A stretch of DNA of 32,624 bases, taken from assembly GCA_029572815.1 (NCBI GenBank), contig JAKPUQ010000154.1, positions 1-32,624 of the forward strand. The letters run 5' to 3'. The translations under genes and the position numbers were made by a program. The notes under the pieces were generated by a model that saw only the letters and a list, made by a program, of their open reading frames with translations, ran no database searches and was not told the DNA's origin. Of this stretch, positions 15,162 to 22,252 are shown piece after piece (the stretch's first letter is position 1; each line of letters starts with the position of its first letter). This DNA is from Bacillota bacterium. Lineage in GTDB: Bacteria; Bacillota; Clostridia; Oscillospirales; Ruminococcaceae.

Positions 15162-15256
15162 ATGATAAACGATAAATTTTTATCGTGAAAGCTGCACAAA
15201 GGCTGCCGCCCTGAGGAATGCTGTTTATATGCAAACATACAATAATTAACGATAAA
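15162..15256. promoter_or_regulatory. CGATAAA boxes upstream of the DUF2975 operon
   Basis: CGATAAA and its inverse form a perfect 16-bp palindrome at 15170-15185, a related ATGATAAA lies beside it at 15162, and another CGATAAA lies at 15250-15256, 13 bases ahead of the -35 box. Repeated sites like these suit binding by a regulator, perhaps the Xre protein encoded at the end of the operon. Confidence 0.4.
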
Positions 15257-15269
15257 CATTAAAAATCCA

Positions 15270-15298
15270 TTGACAAACGTTAATACCTGTGATATGAT
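15270..15298 (+). promoter_or_regulatory. Promoter of the DUF2975-Xre operon
   Basis: Perfect TTGACA (15270-15275), 17-base spacer and TATGAT (15293-15298). The first start codon is at 15360, after a leader with AGAAGGAG. Confidence 0.85.
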
Positions 15299-15359
15299 AT
15301 AGTCACAGAAGGGGGGACGCCTCCGACAGGAACGAAAAAGTTCAGAAGGAGTAATAATT

Positions 15360-15848
15360 ATGAATAACGAAAAAATGCTTTCAAAACTCAGAGTAATCAG
15401 CGGGATATCGGTAGTCGGCGTCATCGCCTATCTGGCAAGTATGGCTTACCGCTACATACCCGACGTGGTAAACGGCTTCAAGGACGGCTGGAACTCATAC
15501 GACGAGACGGAAACGGCCGCAGAAACGCCCGTGTGGAAAATGCTGGTATCAGTTCCCTGCGGAATTGCTTTCGTGGCAGTTCTTGCAATAATCATCGTTG
15601 CGGGACTTCAGCTGCTTTTTCGCCTCAGCAAGGGAAATTCGCCCTTCAACGAAAAGGTCAGCAAGTCCATCAAAAATCTGGGCGTAAGCTGTATCGTGTT
15701 CGAGATAGTAAGAACGCTTCTCATGTATACAACTCTTGACACCGTACACATCGGAATGCTCTGGCTGGCAGGACTGGTCTTATGCGCATTCTCGCTGATA
15801 TTCCGCTACGGAACCATATTACAGCAGGAGTCGGACGAGACACTGTAA
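15360..15848 (+). CDS. DUF2975 membrane protein, paralogue 1
   Basis: A 162-aa protein with four membrane segments (about residues 11-32, 60-88, 108-125 and 129-150). The DUF2975 signature is clear: LSKGNSPFNEKVSKSIKNLG between segments 2 and 3, and the C-terminal FRYGTILQQESDETL. A short outer loop between segments 1 and 2 is acidic. DUF2975 proteins (such as B. subtilis YoaS) have no established function but are commonly next to a small Xre regulator, as here. First of four tandem copies; the gap to the next is 10 bases, with AGGAGG in it. Confidence 0.88.
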   Translation: MNNEKMLSKLRVISGISVVGVIAYLASMAYRYIPDVVNGFKDGWNSYDETETAAETPVWKMLVSVPCGIAFVAVLAIIIVAGLQLLFRLSKGNSPFNEKVSKSIKNLGVSCIVFEIVRTLLMYTTLDTVHIGMLWLAGLVLCAFSLIFRYGTILQQESDETL

Positions 15849-15858
15849 GGAGGACGCT

Positions 15859-16326
15859 ATGGATAAGGAGAAGCTTACCAAAAAGATAAAAAAGCTGAGC
15901 AAGTTCACATACGGAGCGATGGTGATATATTTCCTGCTCAACTGCTGTGATATATGGCCCGAAGGCGTAAAGCGTCACAATATAGATATGGACATAAAGG
16001 ATATGTCTACATTAAAGGCAGTATTCGCCATTGCAGCCCTGTTCTTCCTGGTGGTATCTGTGGTAGGAATGTTCATTTCCGCCATGAAGACCATGTCTGC
16101 GCTCAGCAAGGGCAGGACGCCCTTTACCAAAAAGACCGCAAACCGCGTCCGCGACCTGGGGATATACTTCATCGTTATGGAAATATCCTGCGCCGCACTG
16201 GTATTCATCGGCACAGGCAAAATAGAGCTGGATCTGTTCTGGCTGGCGGGACTGGTGCTCTATGCGTTTTCCGTAGTTTTCCGCTATGGCGCAAAGCTAC
16301 AGAAAGAGTCAGGCGAGACATTATAA
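15859..16326 (+). CDS. DUF2975 membrane protein, paralogue 2
   Basis: A 155-aa paralogue of the preceding gene with the same four-segment plan. Signature regions are LSKGRTPFTKKTANRVRDLG and the C-terminal FRYGAKLQKESGETL, the one copy in which the last motif reads ESGETL rather than ESDETL. The N-terminus is highly basic (MDKEKLTKKIKKLSK). It arose by duplication within the operon, but divergence is large, so the duplication is old. Confidence 0.88.
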   Translation: MDKEKLTKKIKKLSKFTYGAMVIYFLLNCCDIWPEGVKRHNIDMDIKDMSTLKAVFAIAALFFLVVSVVGMFISAMKTMSALSKGRTPFTKKTANRVRDLGIYFIVMEISCAALVFIGTGKIELDLFWLAGLVLYAFSVVFRYGAKLQKESGETL

Positions 16327-16338
16327 GGAGGCTTAACA

Positions 16339-16800
16339 ATGAGCAAATCAAACGTAGAAGCAAAAATAAAAGAGAGCAGTCTCGCCATAATGATATTATC
16401 TTTGATTATCGCTGCCCTGACAGCCTGTGCAGGCTTTTGTCAGCTTTTATCAGATACAGAAAGAATATCCGACGACTATGCCAAAAAGATGATGCTAAAG
16501 ACAGCTTTATCAAACATCATATGCTCCGTCATACTTATTATAGCAGCTGTCATTTTCTACAGGATAGCCAAAAGCGCCAGACCTTTTACTAAGGGCAATA
16601 TCACCGCTATCCGCATAATAGCACTGCTGTTCCTGATAAATGCAGTCCTGCCGTCGATAATCGTGGGAATGCATCTTGGCTTTGCCAAAATAAGTATTAT
16701 TGGCTCAGGCTCGATATTCAACGCAGCACTGTGTTTCTTCTTCGGTGAGATACTGCGCTACGGAAACCTGCTCCAGACCGAGTCCGACGAAACATTATAA
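16339..16800 (+). CDS. DUF2975 membrane protein, paralogue 3
   Basis: A 153-aa paralogue. Four hydrophobic segments (about 15-35, 52-75, 90-112 and 118-138). The loop motif is weaker, SARPFTKGNITAIRIIA, keeping the PF pair, and the end is LRYGNLLQTESDETL. Most diverged of the short copies. The stop is 13 bases from the next start, with AAGGAGG between. Confidence 0.86.
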   Translation: MSKSNVEAKIKESSLAIMILSLIIAALTACAGFCQLLSDTERISDDYAKKMMLKTALSNIICSVILIIAAVIFYRIAKSARPFTKGNITAIRIIALLFLINAVLPSIIVGMHLGFAKISIIGSGSIFNAALCFFFGEILRYGNLLQTESDETL

Positions 16801-16813
16801 GGAGGGATTATAA

Positions 16814-17485
16814 ATGGAGAATACAATAGTATCAAACAAGGACAAGAACGTACAGAAAGTCAATACACTGGGCAAGGTCAGCAGGATAATGCTGAATATA
16901 GCCCTCACCGCACTTATCATCGGCATGGTGACCTGCATAGTGATGTCAATATATTTCTGTACACTGCCTAAGGACGCAGTAGCTCTCAAGGGCGATTTCA
17001 AAGGCAGCGTGACCGTCAGCAATGAGCTGCCCGAAAAGTTCATCGTAATAAATGAGGAAGACGTGGAAGTCGGCAAGGAAGGCAGACAGCTGAAATATTC
17101 CGTTACCGAGAACAGGGACGAGGACAACAACAAGGTCTATGACATAAGCTTCCTGCTGGACAAGCTGACGGGTACCGAGCTGAAGCTGGTGGCAGCAGGC
17201 GCAATGGCGCTGATAGCTTTAACCCTGCTGATACTCAGTATCATCGTCATCTTCGGTAAGAGACTTGCCAAGGCTCTGGAGACCTGCGACTCTCCCTTTG
17301 AGGACAACGTGCTGAAAAAGATGAAGGCGTTCGGATTTTCCCTTATCCCCTGGGCGTTATACAAGCTTATAGTAGGAAATCTTGGCGGTATCACAACGGT
17401 AATATTCGTGCTGGTAGTTCTGCTGTTCATCAGCGTATTCAATTACGGCGCAAAGCTCCAGCGCGAGTCCGACGAGACACTGTGA
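16814..17485 (+). CDS. DUF2975 membrane protein, paralogue 4, with outer insert
   Basis: A 223-aa paralogue. It is longer than the others because about 60 residues (roughly 55-115) are inserted between membrane segments 1 and 2, on the outer face by the expected topology: a beta-rich stretch with GDFKGSVTVSNELPEKF and KLTGTELKL. The family motifs follow: CDSPFEDNVLKKMKAFG and the C-terminal FNYGAKLQRESDETL. The insert could bind an external ligand or partner; no known domain is recognised. Confidence 0.86.
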   Translation: MENTIVSNKDKNVQKVNTLGKVSRIMLNIALTALIIGMVTCIVMSIYFCTLPKDAVALKGDFKGSVTVSNELPEKFIVINEEDVEVGKEGRQLKYSVTENRDEDNNKVYDISFLLDKLTGTELKLVAAGAMALIALTLLILSIIVIFGKRLAKALETCDSPFEDNVLKKMKAFGFSLIPWALYKLIVGNLGGITTVIFVLVVLLFISVFNYGAKLQRESDETL

Positions 17486-17494
17486 GGTGGGAAT

Positions 17495-17710
17495 ATGTCG
17501 ATAATCCTTAGACTTGACCGCGTAATGGCGGACAGGAAAATGAGCCTTAACGAGCTCAGCGACCGCGTAGGCGTCAGCAACGTAAACCTTTCCAAGCTGA
17601 AAACGGGCAAGGTAAGCGCCATACGTTTCTCCACCCTCAATGCTATATGCAAGGCGCTGAAATGCCAGCCGGGGGACATACTGGAGTTCATAGACGACGG
17701 CGAAGAATAG
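17495..17710 (+). CDS. Small Xre-family regulator (YozG-like)
   Basis: A 71-aa protein that is almost entirely one helix-turn-helix: MADRKMSLNELSDRVGVSNV (first helices), then LSKLKTGKVSAIRFSTLNAICKALKCQPGDIL. This is the HTH_26/YozG type, regularly encoded beside DUF2975 genes, as with yozG-yoaS in Bacillus subtilis. It starts nine bases after paralogue 4 and so is the last gene of the five-gene operon. It probably regulates the operon itself; the CGATAAA boxes at 15162-15256 are candidate sites. Confidence 0.9.
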   Translation: MSIILRLDRVMADRKMSLNELSDRVGVSNVNLSKLKTGKVSAIRFSTLNAICKALKCQPGDILEFIDDGEE

Positions 17711-17738
17711 CCGTATACGAAGCTCATCTGCAATAAAA

Positions 17739-17825
17739 CATGAATGGGATACCAAAGGGACTTTGTCCCTTTGGTCGGGGCACGAGGCAGACAGCCTCGT
17801 GCGGGGTACAGGGGCAGAGCTCCTG
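17739..17825. repeat. GC-rich hairpin-row repeat, copy B
   Basis: Same lead-in and order as the copy at 43-130. Hairpin 1 is perfect (17752-17761 with 17765-17774, loop TTT). Hairpin 2 pairs CACGAGGC (17781-17788) with GCCTCGTG (17794-17801). Hairpin 3 pairs CAGGGGC (17809-17815) with GCTCCTG (17819-17825) around AGA. It lies just after the Xre gene. Confidence 0.75.
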
Positions 17826-17834
17826 AAAAAAGAA

Positions 17835-17873
17835 CCCCCTGAGTGATGATTTCTTCACTCAGGGGGATTTTTT
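17835..17873. terminator. Strong bidirectional terminator
   Basis: CCCCCTGAGTGA (17835-17846) pairs perfectly with TCACTCAGGGGG (17855-17866), followed by ATTTTTT and preceded by an A-run. It ends both the DUF2975-Xre transcript and the converging minus-strand gene. Confidence 0.93.
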
Positions 17874-17874
17874 A

Positions 17875-18642
17875 TCATTGTTTTCTGCATATTTCCGTAA
17901 TATCGTAGCTCAGCTCAAAGGCGTCATCGTCGCATTCGCTGTAGAAGCTGCTGACGATACGGCTCGCCACCAGATGACCGCCGTTGTCATCGGCATCGAT
18001 GAGGAGCACCACCACCCTGTCGTTTCCGCAGACCGAAGCCATATCACCGCGGCGCAGACAGAGTCTTACCGCCTCCGCAAGGGTGTGCATGACCTTTTTC
18101 CGTGAAGCGGCGGAGCATTCCTCGCCGCAGGACAGGGATATCTCCAGCATCTGAGCGGTCTTGCCCGTCCTTTCGAGAGTTCTCATGACGAAGCGGAATA
18201 TATTGGTGAACTCCGATGAGCGTACACAGAAAGCGCCTGTATCACGGTCTTTGAGGGACATGAGTTTTTCGTGGGTAATGACCTCGTCCCTGCCCGGCTT
18301 TACAGGGATAAGGGCGAGGGCTTTTACTCTCCTCATAAGCAGCTGACCGCAGAGGGGCAGGCGGATAACGTCGTCGAAGCCCATAGCCAGCAATATCTCC
18401 TGATTTTCGCCGCTTGTGTCAGAGGTGACGGCAGCTGACGGCACAGAGCGCAGTCTGTCCGAACTGCGGATACTGCTGATGACAGCACCCACTGAGCCGC
18501 TGCAATACTCCTCGGAAACGAGGATAACGTCACAGTCGGGGAGACCGTTCACATCGGCTGCGACGGTGCAGTCGAAGGACTCTCCCAGGGCGTTTTCCCA
18601 GAAAACCGTATTATTCAAACTGTCAATGATACCTGCGATCAT
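17875..18642 (-). CDS. Response-regulator-like protein with degenerate GGDEF domain
   Basis: A 255-aa protein in two parts. Residues 1-115 look like a receiver domain (DCDVILVSEEYC, then VPSAAVTSDTSG, then AMGFDDVIRLPLCGQLLMRRV), but the phospho-acceptor is not certain. Residues about 135-250 follow the GGDEF fold (a phenylalanine-rich helix, LEISLSC, HTLAEAVRLCLRRGDMAS), with the signature position reading CGNDRVVVLLIDAD in place of GGDEFVVLL. Cyclase activity is therefore unlikely; GTP or c-di-GMP binding, or protein contacts, are possible. ATG 18642 follows GGAGG; an upstream ATG at 18705 has no such site. Monocistronic. Confidence 0.65.
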   Translation of the reverse strand: MIAGIIDSLNNTVFWENALGESFDCTVAADVNGLPDCDVILVSEEYCSGSVGAVISSIRSSDRLRSVPSAAVTSDTSGENQEILLAMGFDDVIRLPLCGQLLMRRVKALALIPVKPGRDEVITHEKLMSLKDRDTGAFCVRSSEFTNIFRFVMRTLERTGKTAQMLEISLSCGEECSAASRKKVMHTLAEAVRLCLRRGDMASVCGNDRVVVLLIDADDNGGHLVASRIVSSFYSECDDDAFELSYDITEICRKQ

Positions 18643-18801
18643 AGCACAGCCTCCGTTCAAAAGTTGTTCACATTTGATTATAGCATATTCTTTTGCAAGT
18701 ATCAATTATCTTTTGCAACAAAAATTCATATCATTTTTTGACTTATAGGACAAAGAGGGGATTGTTTCCGTTTCGCAATAAAAGGGAAACCAATTTTTTT
18801 C

Positions 18802-18830
18802 TTGATTATTTTGCAAAGTTGCTGTATAAT
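18802..18830 (+). promoter_or_regulatory. Promoter for the two lipoprotein genes
   Basis: TTGATT (18802-18807), 17-base spacer and TATAAT (18825-18830). The start codon is at 18864 after GAGGAGG. An imperfect inverted repeat (ATTGTTTCC with GGAAACCAAT) lies just upstream, around 18761-18795. Confidence 0.8.
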
Positions 18831-18863
18831 GTATTTACAAGAGCTATGTGAGGAGGTAAAAAC

Positions 18864-19478
18864 ATGAAAGAATTGAGATTTTTTGCCGCTCTTTCGGCAG
18901 CTGCGGTCATTGCGGCTTCAATGCTCAGCGGCTGTACCGACCACAATGAGAGCTACATCGAGAGACCGCATACGGAAGCGGAGACCACAACAGAGGGTAT
19001 AGTGGAGTGGACCACAAAGGCTCAGACCACCGCTGCTGTCACCACGAAGAAGGCGAAGAAGACTACCTCCGCCGATAACGAGGACAGCGTTACAACTGCA
19101 AAAAAGAACAAGAATAAAAAGACCACATCTTCCGAAGAAGAATATATCGAAACCACTACAACTGCGGCGATATTCGACAGTGATGACGGAACCTATGTGG
19201 AGTATCATTTCCGCAATAAAAAGCTCCTCGACCAGCATTTCGAGAAGCGCGGCGAGGAGTTTGCCGATGATTTCGGCTATAATTCCGCAGCTGAGTACGA
19301 AAAAGGCGCCAGCGACGTCATCAACAACTCCTCAGCCCTTCACAAGACCGAAGCCGAGGACGGCGACGGAGTTTACTACATAGAGTCTACCAATGAGTTC
19401 GTAATACTGTCCACAGACGGTTATATCAGAACATATTTCCGTCCAAACGGCGGCATAGATTACTATAACAGACAATAA
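18864..19478 (+). CDS. Lipoprotein with toxin-like C-terminal domain
   Basis: A 204-aa lipoprotein. The signal peptide ends in LSGC (Cys24). Residues 40-100 are a Thr/Lys/Glu-rich linker. The C-terminal 95 residues form a compact domain: LLDQHFEKRGEEF, then YNSAAEYEKGASDVINN, then VYYIESTNEFVILSTDGYIRTYF. This order (H-x3-KH-like helix, S-A-x-Y helix, then strands ending IRTYF) resembles C-terminal nuclease-like domains of polymorphic toxins of the BECR (barnase/EndoU/colicin E5-D/RelE) type. Here the usual second His reads Arg. The assignment is by resemblance only. It shares an operon with the FTP-PepSY-like lipoprotein 18 bases downstream. Confidence 0.65.
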   Translation: MKELRFFAALSAAAVIAASMLSGCTDHNESYIERPHTEAETTTEGIVEWTTKAQTTAAVTTKKAKKTTSADNEDSVTTAKKNKNKKTTSSEEEYIETTTTAAIFDSDDGTYVEYHFRNKKLLDQHFEKRGEEFADDFGYNSAAEYEKGASDVINNSSALHKTEAEDGDGVYYIESTNEFVILSTDGYIRTYFRPNGGIDYYNRQ

Positions 19479-19496
19479 CGGAATGAAGGTGCTGAC

Positions 19497-20177
19497 ATGA
19501 ACAGAAGAGTATTAGCCCTGACGGCTGCGGCAGTAATGCTGAGCGGCTGCTCGGGAAGCAAGCTTTCCCATAAGGGCAGCGACGTCCCCGACAGACCAGA
19601 GACCTGGTCAGTGGAGCAGAGGACTCTTGAGGATATAACTCCCATGACAGGTGAGGAGCAGGTCTACGTCACCAGAGACGAGGAGACCGACGCTGTGAAG
19701 ATAATACAGGGCGTCCTCAGCGATGACCCTATCAACAACGAAAGGGAAGCCCTTGACCTCATCGCCTCATATTCCCAGGTGATGGGCTATATAGACGTAT
19801 ACAGTGAGCTTCAGTACAGCGGCGTTACGGAGTATAGCCACAAGCTGGATTACAGGTTCGACCAGTACTGCGACGGTATGCAGGCGGGCTATGTGGAACT
19901 TATGGTGGACTTTGACGAGGGCAACAGAGCAGTAGTGCTCAACAGCCATTATGCCGACCTGTGGGGCTTCGATCCCAAGCCGAAGGTAAGCGAGGCCGAG
20001 GCAGTAAAGTGTGCACAGGACAAGTACAGGACCGACAAGAACGCAAAGGCTGAACTGACTATTGCAGACGGACCAGTCCTTGCATGGATAGTACCCGTAA
20101 ATGACGAGTCGGTTGCAGAGGTATACATAGATGCAAACAACGGCGACATCATACGCCGCATACCTGTAACAGACTGA
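19497..20177 (+). CDS. Lipoprotein resembling an M4 protease propeptide (FTP-PepSY)
   Basis: A 226-aa lipoprotein with lipobox LSGC (Cys18). The middle, YRFDQYCDGMQAGYVELMVDF (about 122-142), has the pattern of the FTP propeptide domain of thermolysin-like proteases, and the end (KVSEAEAVKCAQDKY, then AEVYIDANNGDIIRRI) looks like PepSY. No protease domain follows. Free-standing propeptide-like lipoproteins may inhibit or fold a protease made elsewhere; that is inference. Co-transcribed with the lipoprotein upstream. Confidence 0.65.
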   Translation: MNRRVLALTAAAVMLSGCSGSKLSHKGSDVPDRPETWSVEQRTLEDITPMTGEEQVYVTRDEETDAVKIIQGVLSDDPINNEREALDLIASYSQVMGYIDVYSELQYSGVTEYSHKLDYRFDQYCDGMQAGYVELMVDFDEGNRAVVLNSHYADLWGFDPKPKVSEAEAVKCAQDKYRTDKNAKAELTIADGPVLAWIVPVNDESVAEVYIDANNGDIIRRIPVTD

Positions 20178-20187
20178 ATATAAAAAG

Positions 20188-20236
20188 AAAAGGGGATACA
20201 TTCCTTAGCGGAACATATCCCTTTTGCTTTTTCTGT
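20188..20236. terminator. Terminator between converging genes
   Basis: AAAAGGGGATA (20188-20198) pairs with TATCCCTTTT (20216-20225) with one bulge, extended by TTCC/GGAA inside, then GCTTTTTCTG. It serves the lipoprotein operon and probably the opposing HPr-like gene. Confidence 0.8.
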
Positions 20237-20244
20237 TATTTATC

Positions 20245-20475
20245 TTACTTAACAATAAACTTGTCGATCTCTTTGAGGAACTTGTCAGCGTCATCTGTGT
20301 GCGCATTAAGCTGGATAGGCTTTGAGAGGTCGAGGCTGAAGATACCCATGATGGACTTTGCATCGATGGCATATCTACCGGAAACGAGGTCAATATCGAA
20401 ATCATACTTCATAACGATGTTGACGAATTCCTTTACGTCATTGATTGCCTGAAGATTAACAGTTGTTTTAGTCAT
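20245..20475 (-). CDS. HPr-like protein lacking the PTS histidine
   Basis: A 76-aa protein with the HPr fold pattern: VNLQAIND at the first strand, RYAIDAKSIMGIFSLDL at the regulatory serine, and HTDDADKFLKEIDKFI in the last strand and helix. The serine of the KSIMGI motif (Ser41, equivalent to Ser46) is kept, but the GxHARPA active-site loop is absent: residues 9-16 read QAINDVKE with no histidine. It cannot pass phosphate from enzyme I, so it is more like Crh, which acts only through Ser46 phosphorylation in carbon control. AGGAGG precedes the ATG. Confidence 0.82.
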   Translation of the reverse strand: MTKTTVNLQAINDVKEFVNIVMKYDFDIDLVSGRYAIDAKSIMGIFSLDLSKPIQLNAHTDDADKFLKEIDKFIVK

Positions 20476-20565
20476 ACTTTACCTCCTGTTTTCAGATGTA
20501 CGGGTGTGCGAATGGATTTTTTCTTGTTTATTTCTTTTTCTGCGGCTTTTCCCTTCCGCAGTTAT

Positions 20566-20594
20566 ATAATAGCACTTCTAAACTGCGCTGTCAA
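20566..20594 (-). promoter_or_regulatory. Promoter for the HPr-like gene
   Basis: On the minus strand: perfect TTGACA (20594-20589), 17-base spacer and TATTAT (20571-20566). The start codon is at 20475, about 90 bases downstream. Confidence 0.82.
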
Positions 20595-20701
20595 GCCGTT
20601 TTGGGAATTTTCGTCATTTTGGTATATATGATTGATATAGGGGAGCCGATTTTTATTGATAGAGGATAAACTATTAAGAGTGCATAAAAACTCTGAGTAA
20701 T

Positions 20702-20715
20702 AATTGTGCACAATT
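20702..20715. promoter_or_regulatory. 14-bp perfect palindrome upstream of mtaB
   Basis: AATTGTGCACAATT is perfectly symmetric and lies 55 bases before the mtaB start. It could be an operator. No clear promoter is seen beside it. Confidence 0.35.
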
Positions 20716-20769
20716 CCAGTGAGGGGAAAGTGCACCATACTACGTTGATTATTTAATTTGAGGAGAATT

Positions 20770-22083
20770 ATGTATAAAGTATATTTTATAACATTTGGCT
20801 GCAAGGTCAACCACTATGAGACCGAGTGCATGAAGGAGCTCTTCCGCGGAGCAGGCTTTGATATAGCCGACGCCCCCGAGGGAGCCGATGCCGTGGTCAT
20901 AAATTCCTGTACTGTCACCTCGTCGGGTGACAGCCGTGCCCTTTCGGCGCTGCGCAGGACAAGGGCGGCACTTCCCGATGCGGTGATCGCCCTGACAGGC
21001 TGCTATCCGCAGGCAAACCGCGAGGAGGCTGAGCAGCTTCCCGAGGCGGATATAATCGCGGGAACAAAGTACAGGAGCAGGATAGTGAGCATGGTGCAGA
21101 GCTGCCTTGAGGAGCGCCGCCGTATCGTAGAGCTTTCCGATTACAGCTCCGGTGACATATTCGAGCCCCTGAAATGCACCCGCTTTGACAGCAATACCCG
21201 TGCCTTCGTGAAGATACAGGACGGCTGCAATCAGTTCTGCTCATACTGCATGATACCCTTCGCCCGCGGACGGTGCCGCTCAAAGCCTATTGATGTTCTA
21301 CGCAGCGAGGTGAGAGCCATAGCAGAGGGGGGCGTGAAGGAGATAGTCCTTTCGGGCATAAACCTTGCCTTTTTCGGCAGGGAGTTCGGTGCGGACCTTG
21401 CGGACGCAGCGGAGATATGCGCCGCCACGGAGGGTATCGAGCGCATACGGCTCAGCTCCCTGGAGCCCGAGATGATGTCGGAGGAGCTCCTCACGAGACT
21501 GAGAGCCCTGCCACAGTTCTGTCCACAGTTCCACCTGTCCCTGCAAAGCGGCTGTGAGCGGACGCTGAAAGCCATGAACCGCAGATATACCGCCGCGGAA
21601 TACCTTGCTCTGACTGAGCGCATACGGAGCATCTTCGCCGATTGCTCCTTCGCCACAGATGTAATGGTGGGCTTCCCGCAGGAGACCGACGAGGATCACG
21701 CCGAGTCCGTGGACTTTGTGCGCCGCATAGGCTTTGCGAAGGTCCACGTTTTCAGATATTCGCGGAGAAAGGGCACAAAAGCCGACAGAATGAGCGGACA
21801 GGTCCCCGAGAGCGTCAAGACTCTCCGCTGGCAGGAAATGACAGCCGCCGCTGAGGAAAAGCGTGAGGAGTACCTCCGCGCTCAGGTGGGAAAGACTGTT
21901 CCCGTACTCTTTGAACGCGAAAAATCAACAGAATTTCACCGCGGATATGCACCCGATTATACATTAGTAAAAATTTCCCGAAAAAATCCCGAAAAAAGTT
22001 TGCGTAATCAGATAATTAGTGTTATAATAGAAGAGTATGGTCACGACTGCTGCTTCGGCAGCGCAGTCGGCGACCTGTATTAA
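20770..22083 (+). CDS. mtaB: tRNA N6-threonylcarbamoyladenosine methylthiotransferase
   Basis: MtaB adds a methylthio group to t6A37 of tRNAs that read ANN codons. The 437-aa protein has the N-terminal cluster cysteines in TFGCKVNHYETE, VINSCTVTS and ALTGCYPQ, and the radical SAM cluster in DGCNQFCSYCMIPFARGR (about residue 150), then HLSLQSGCERTLKAMNR and a shortened TRAM-like end. The motifs favour MtaB over MiaB or RimO. ATG 20770 is chosen because GAGGAG precedes it; an in-frame TTG at 20758 overlaps that site. The stop TAA is the first three bases of a heptad repeat. Confidence 0.93.
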   Translation: MYKVYFITFGCKVNHYETECMKELFRGAGFDIADAPEGADAVVINSCTVTSSGDSRALSALRRTRAALPDAVIALTGCYPQANREEAEQLPEADIIAGTKYRSRIVSMVQSCLEERRRIVELSDYSSGDIFEPLKCTRFDSNTRAFVKIQDGCNQFCSYCMIPFARGRCRSKPIDVLRSEVRAIAEGGVKEIVLSGINLAFFGREFGADLADAAEICAATEGIERIRLSSLEPEMMSEELLTRLRALPQFCPQFHLSLQSGCERTLKAMNRRYTAAEYLALTERIRSIFADCSFATDVMVGFPQETDEDHAESVDFVRRIGFAKVHVFRYSRRKGTKADRMSGQVPESVKTLRWQEMTAAAEEKREEYLRAQVGKTVPVLFEREKSTEFHRGYAPDYTLVKISRKNPEKSLRNQIISVIIEEYGHDCCFGSAVGDLY

Positions 22084-22234
22084 TGCATAATGCTTTATAA
22101 AATGCATAATGCATAATGCATAATTCATAATTGCGGCGCCGCCATGCGGTGAATGATCTTAAATGATCCTGTTTCTGATATTATCGGCGAAGCCGATACG
22201 CTTATTATGCATTATGAATTATGAATTATGAATT
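22081..22234. repeat. Heptad-repeat element 4 between mtaB and purL
   Basis: The left arm (22081-22132) is made of TAATGCA/TAATTCA units beginning at the mtaB stop codon, with one interruption (CTTTATAAA). The right arm (22204-22234) is ATTATGC then ATTATGA units, the complementary type. The core holds the palindrome GCGGCGCCGC near 22133, a GATC-rich stretch and the hairpin TATCGGC/GCCGATA around GAA (near 22180-22200). The element fills the whole intergenic space up to the purL ribosome binding site. Confidence 0.78.
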
Positions 22235-22252
22235 GACCGAAAGGAGATCTTT

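Noticed and set aside
15299..15359. Riboswitch in the leader of the DUF2975 operon
   Set aside because: The leader is about 60 bases with one weak inverted repeat; too short and without a known aptamer pattern.
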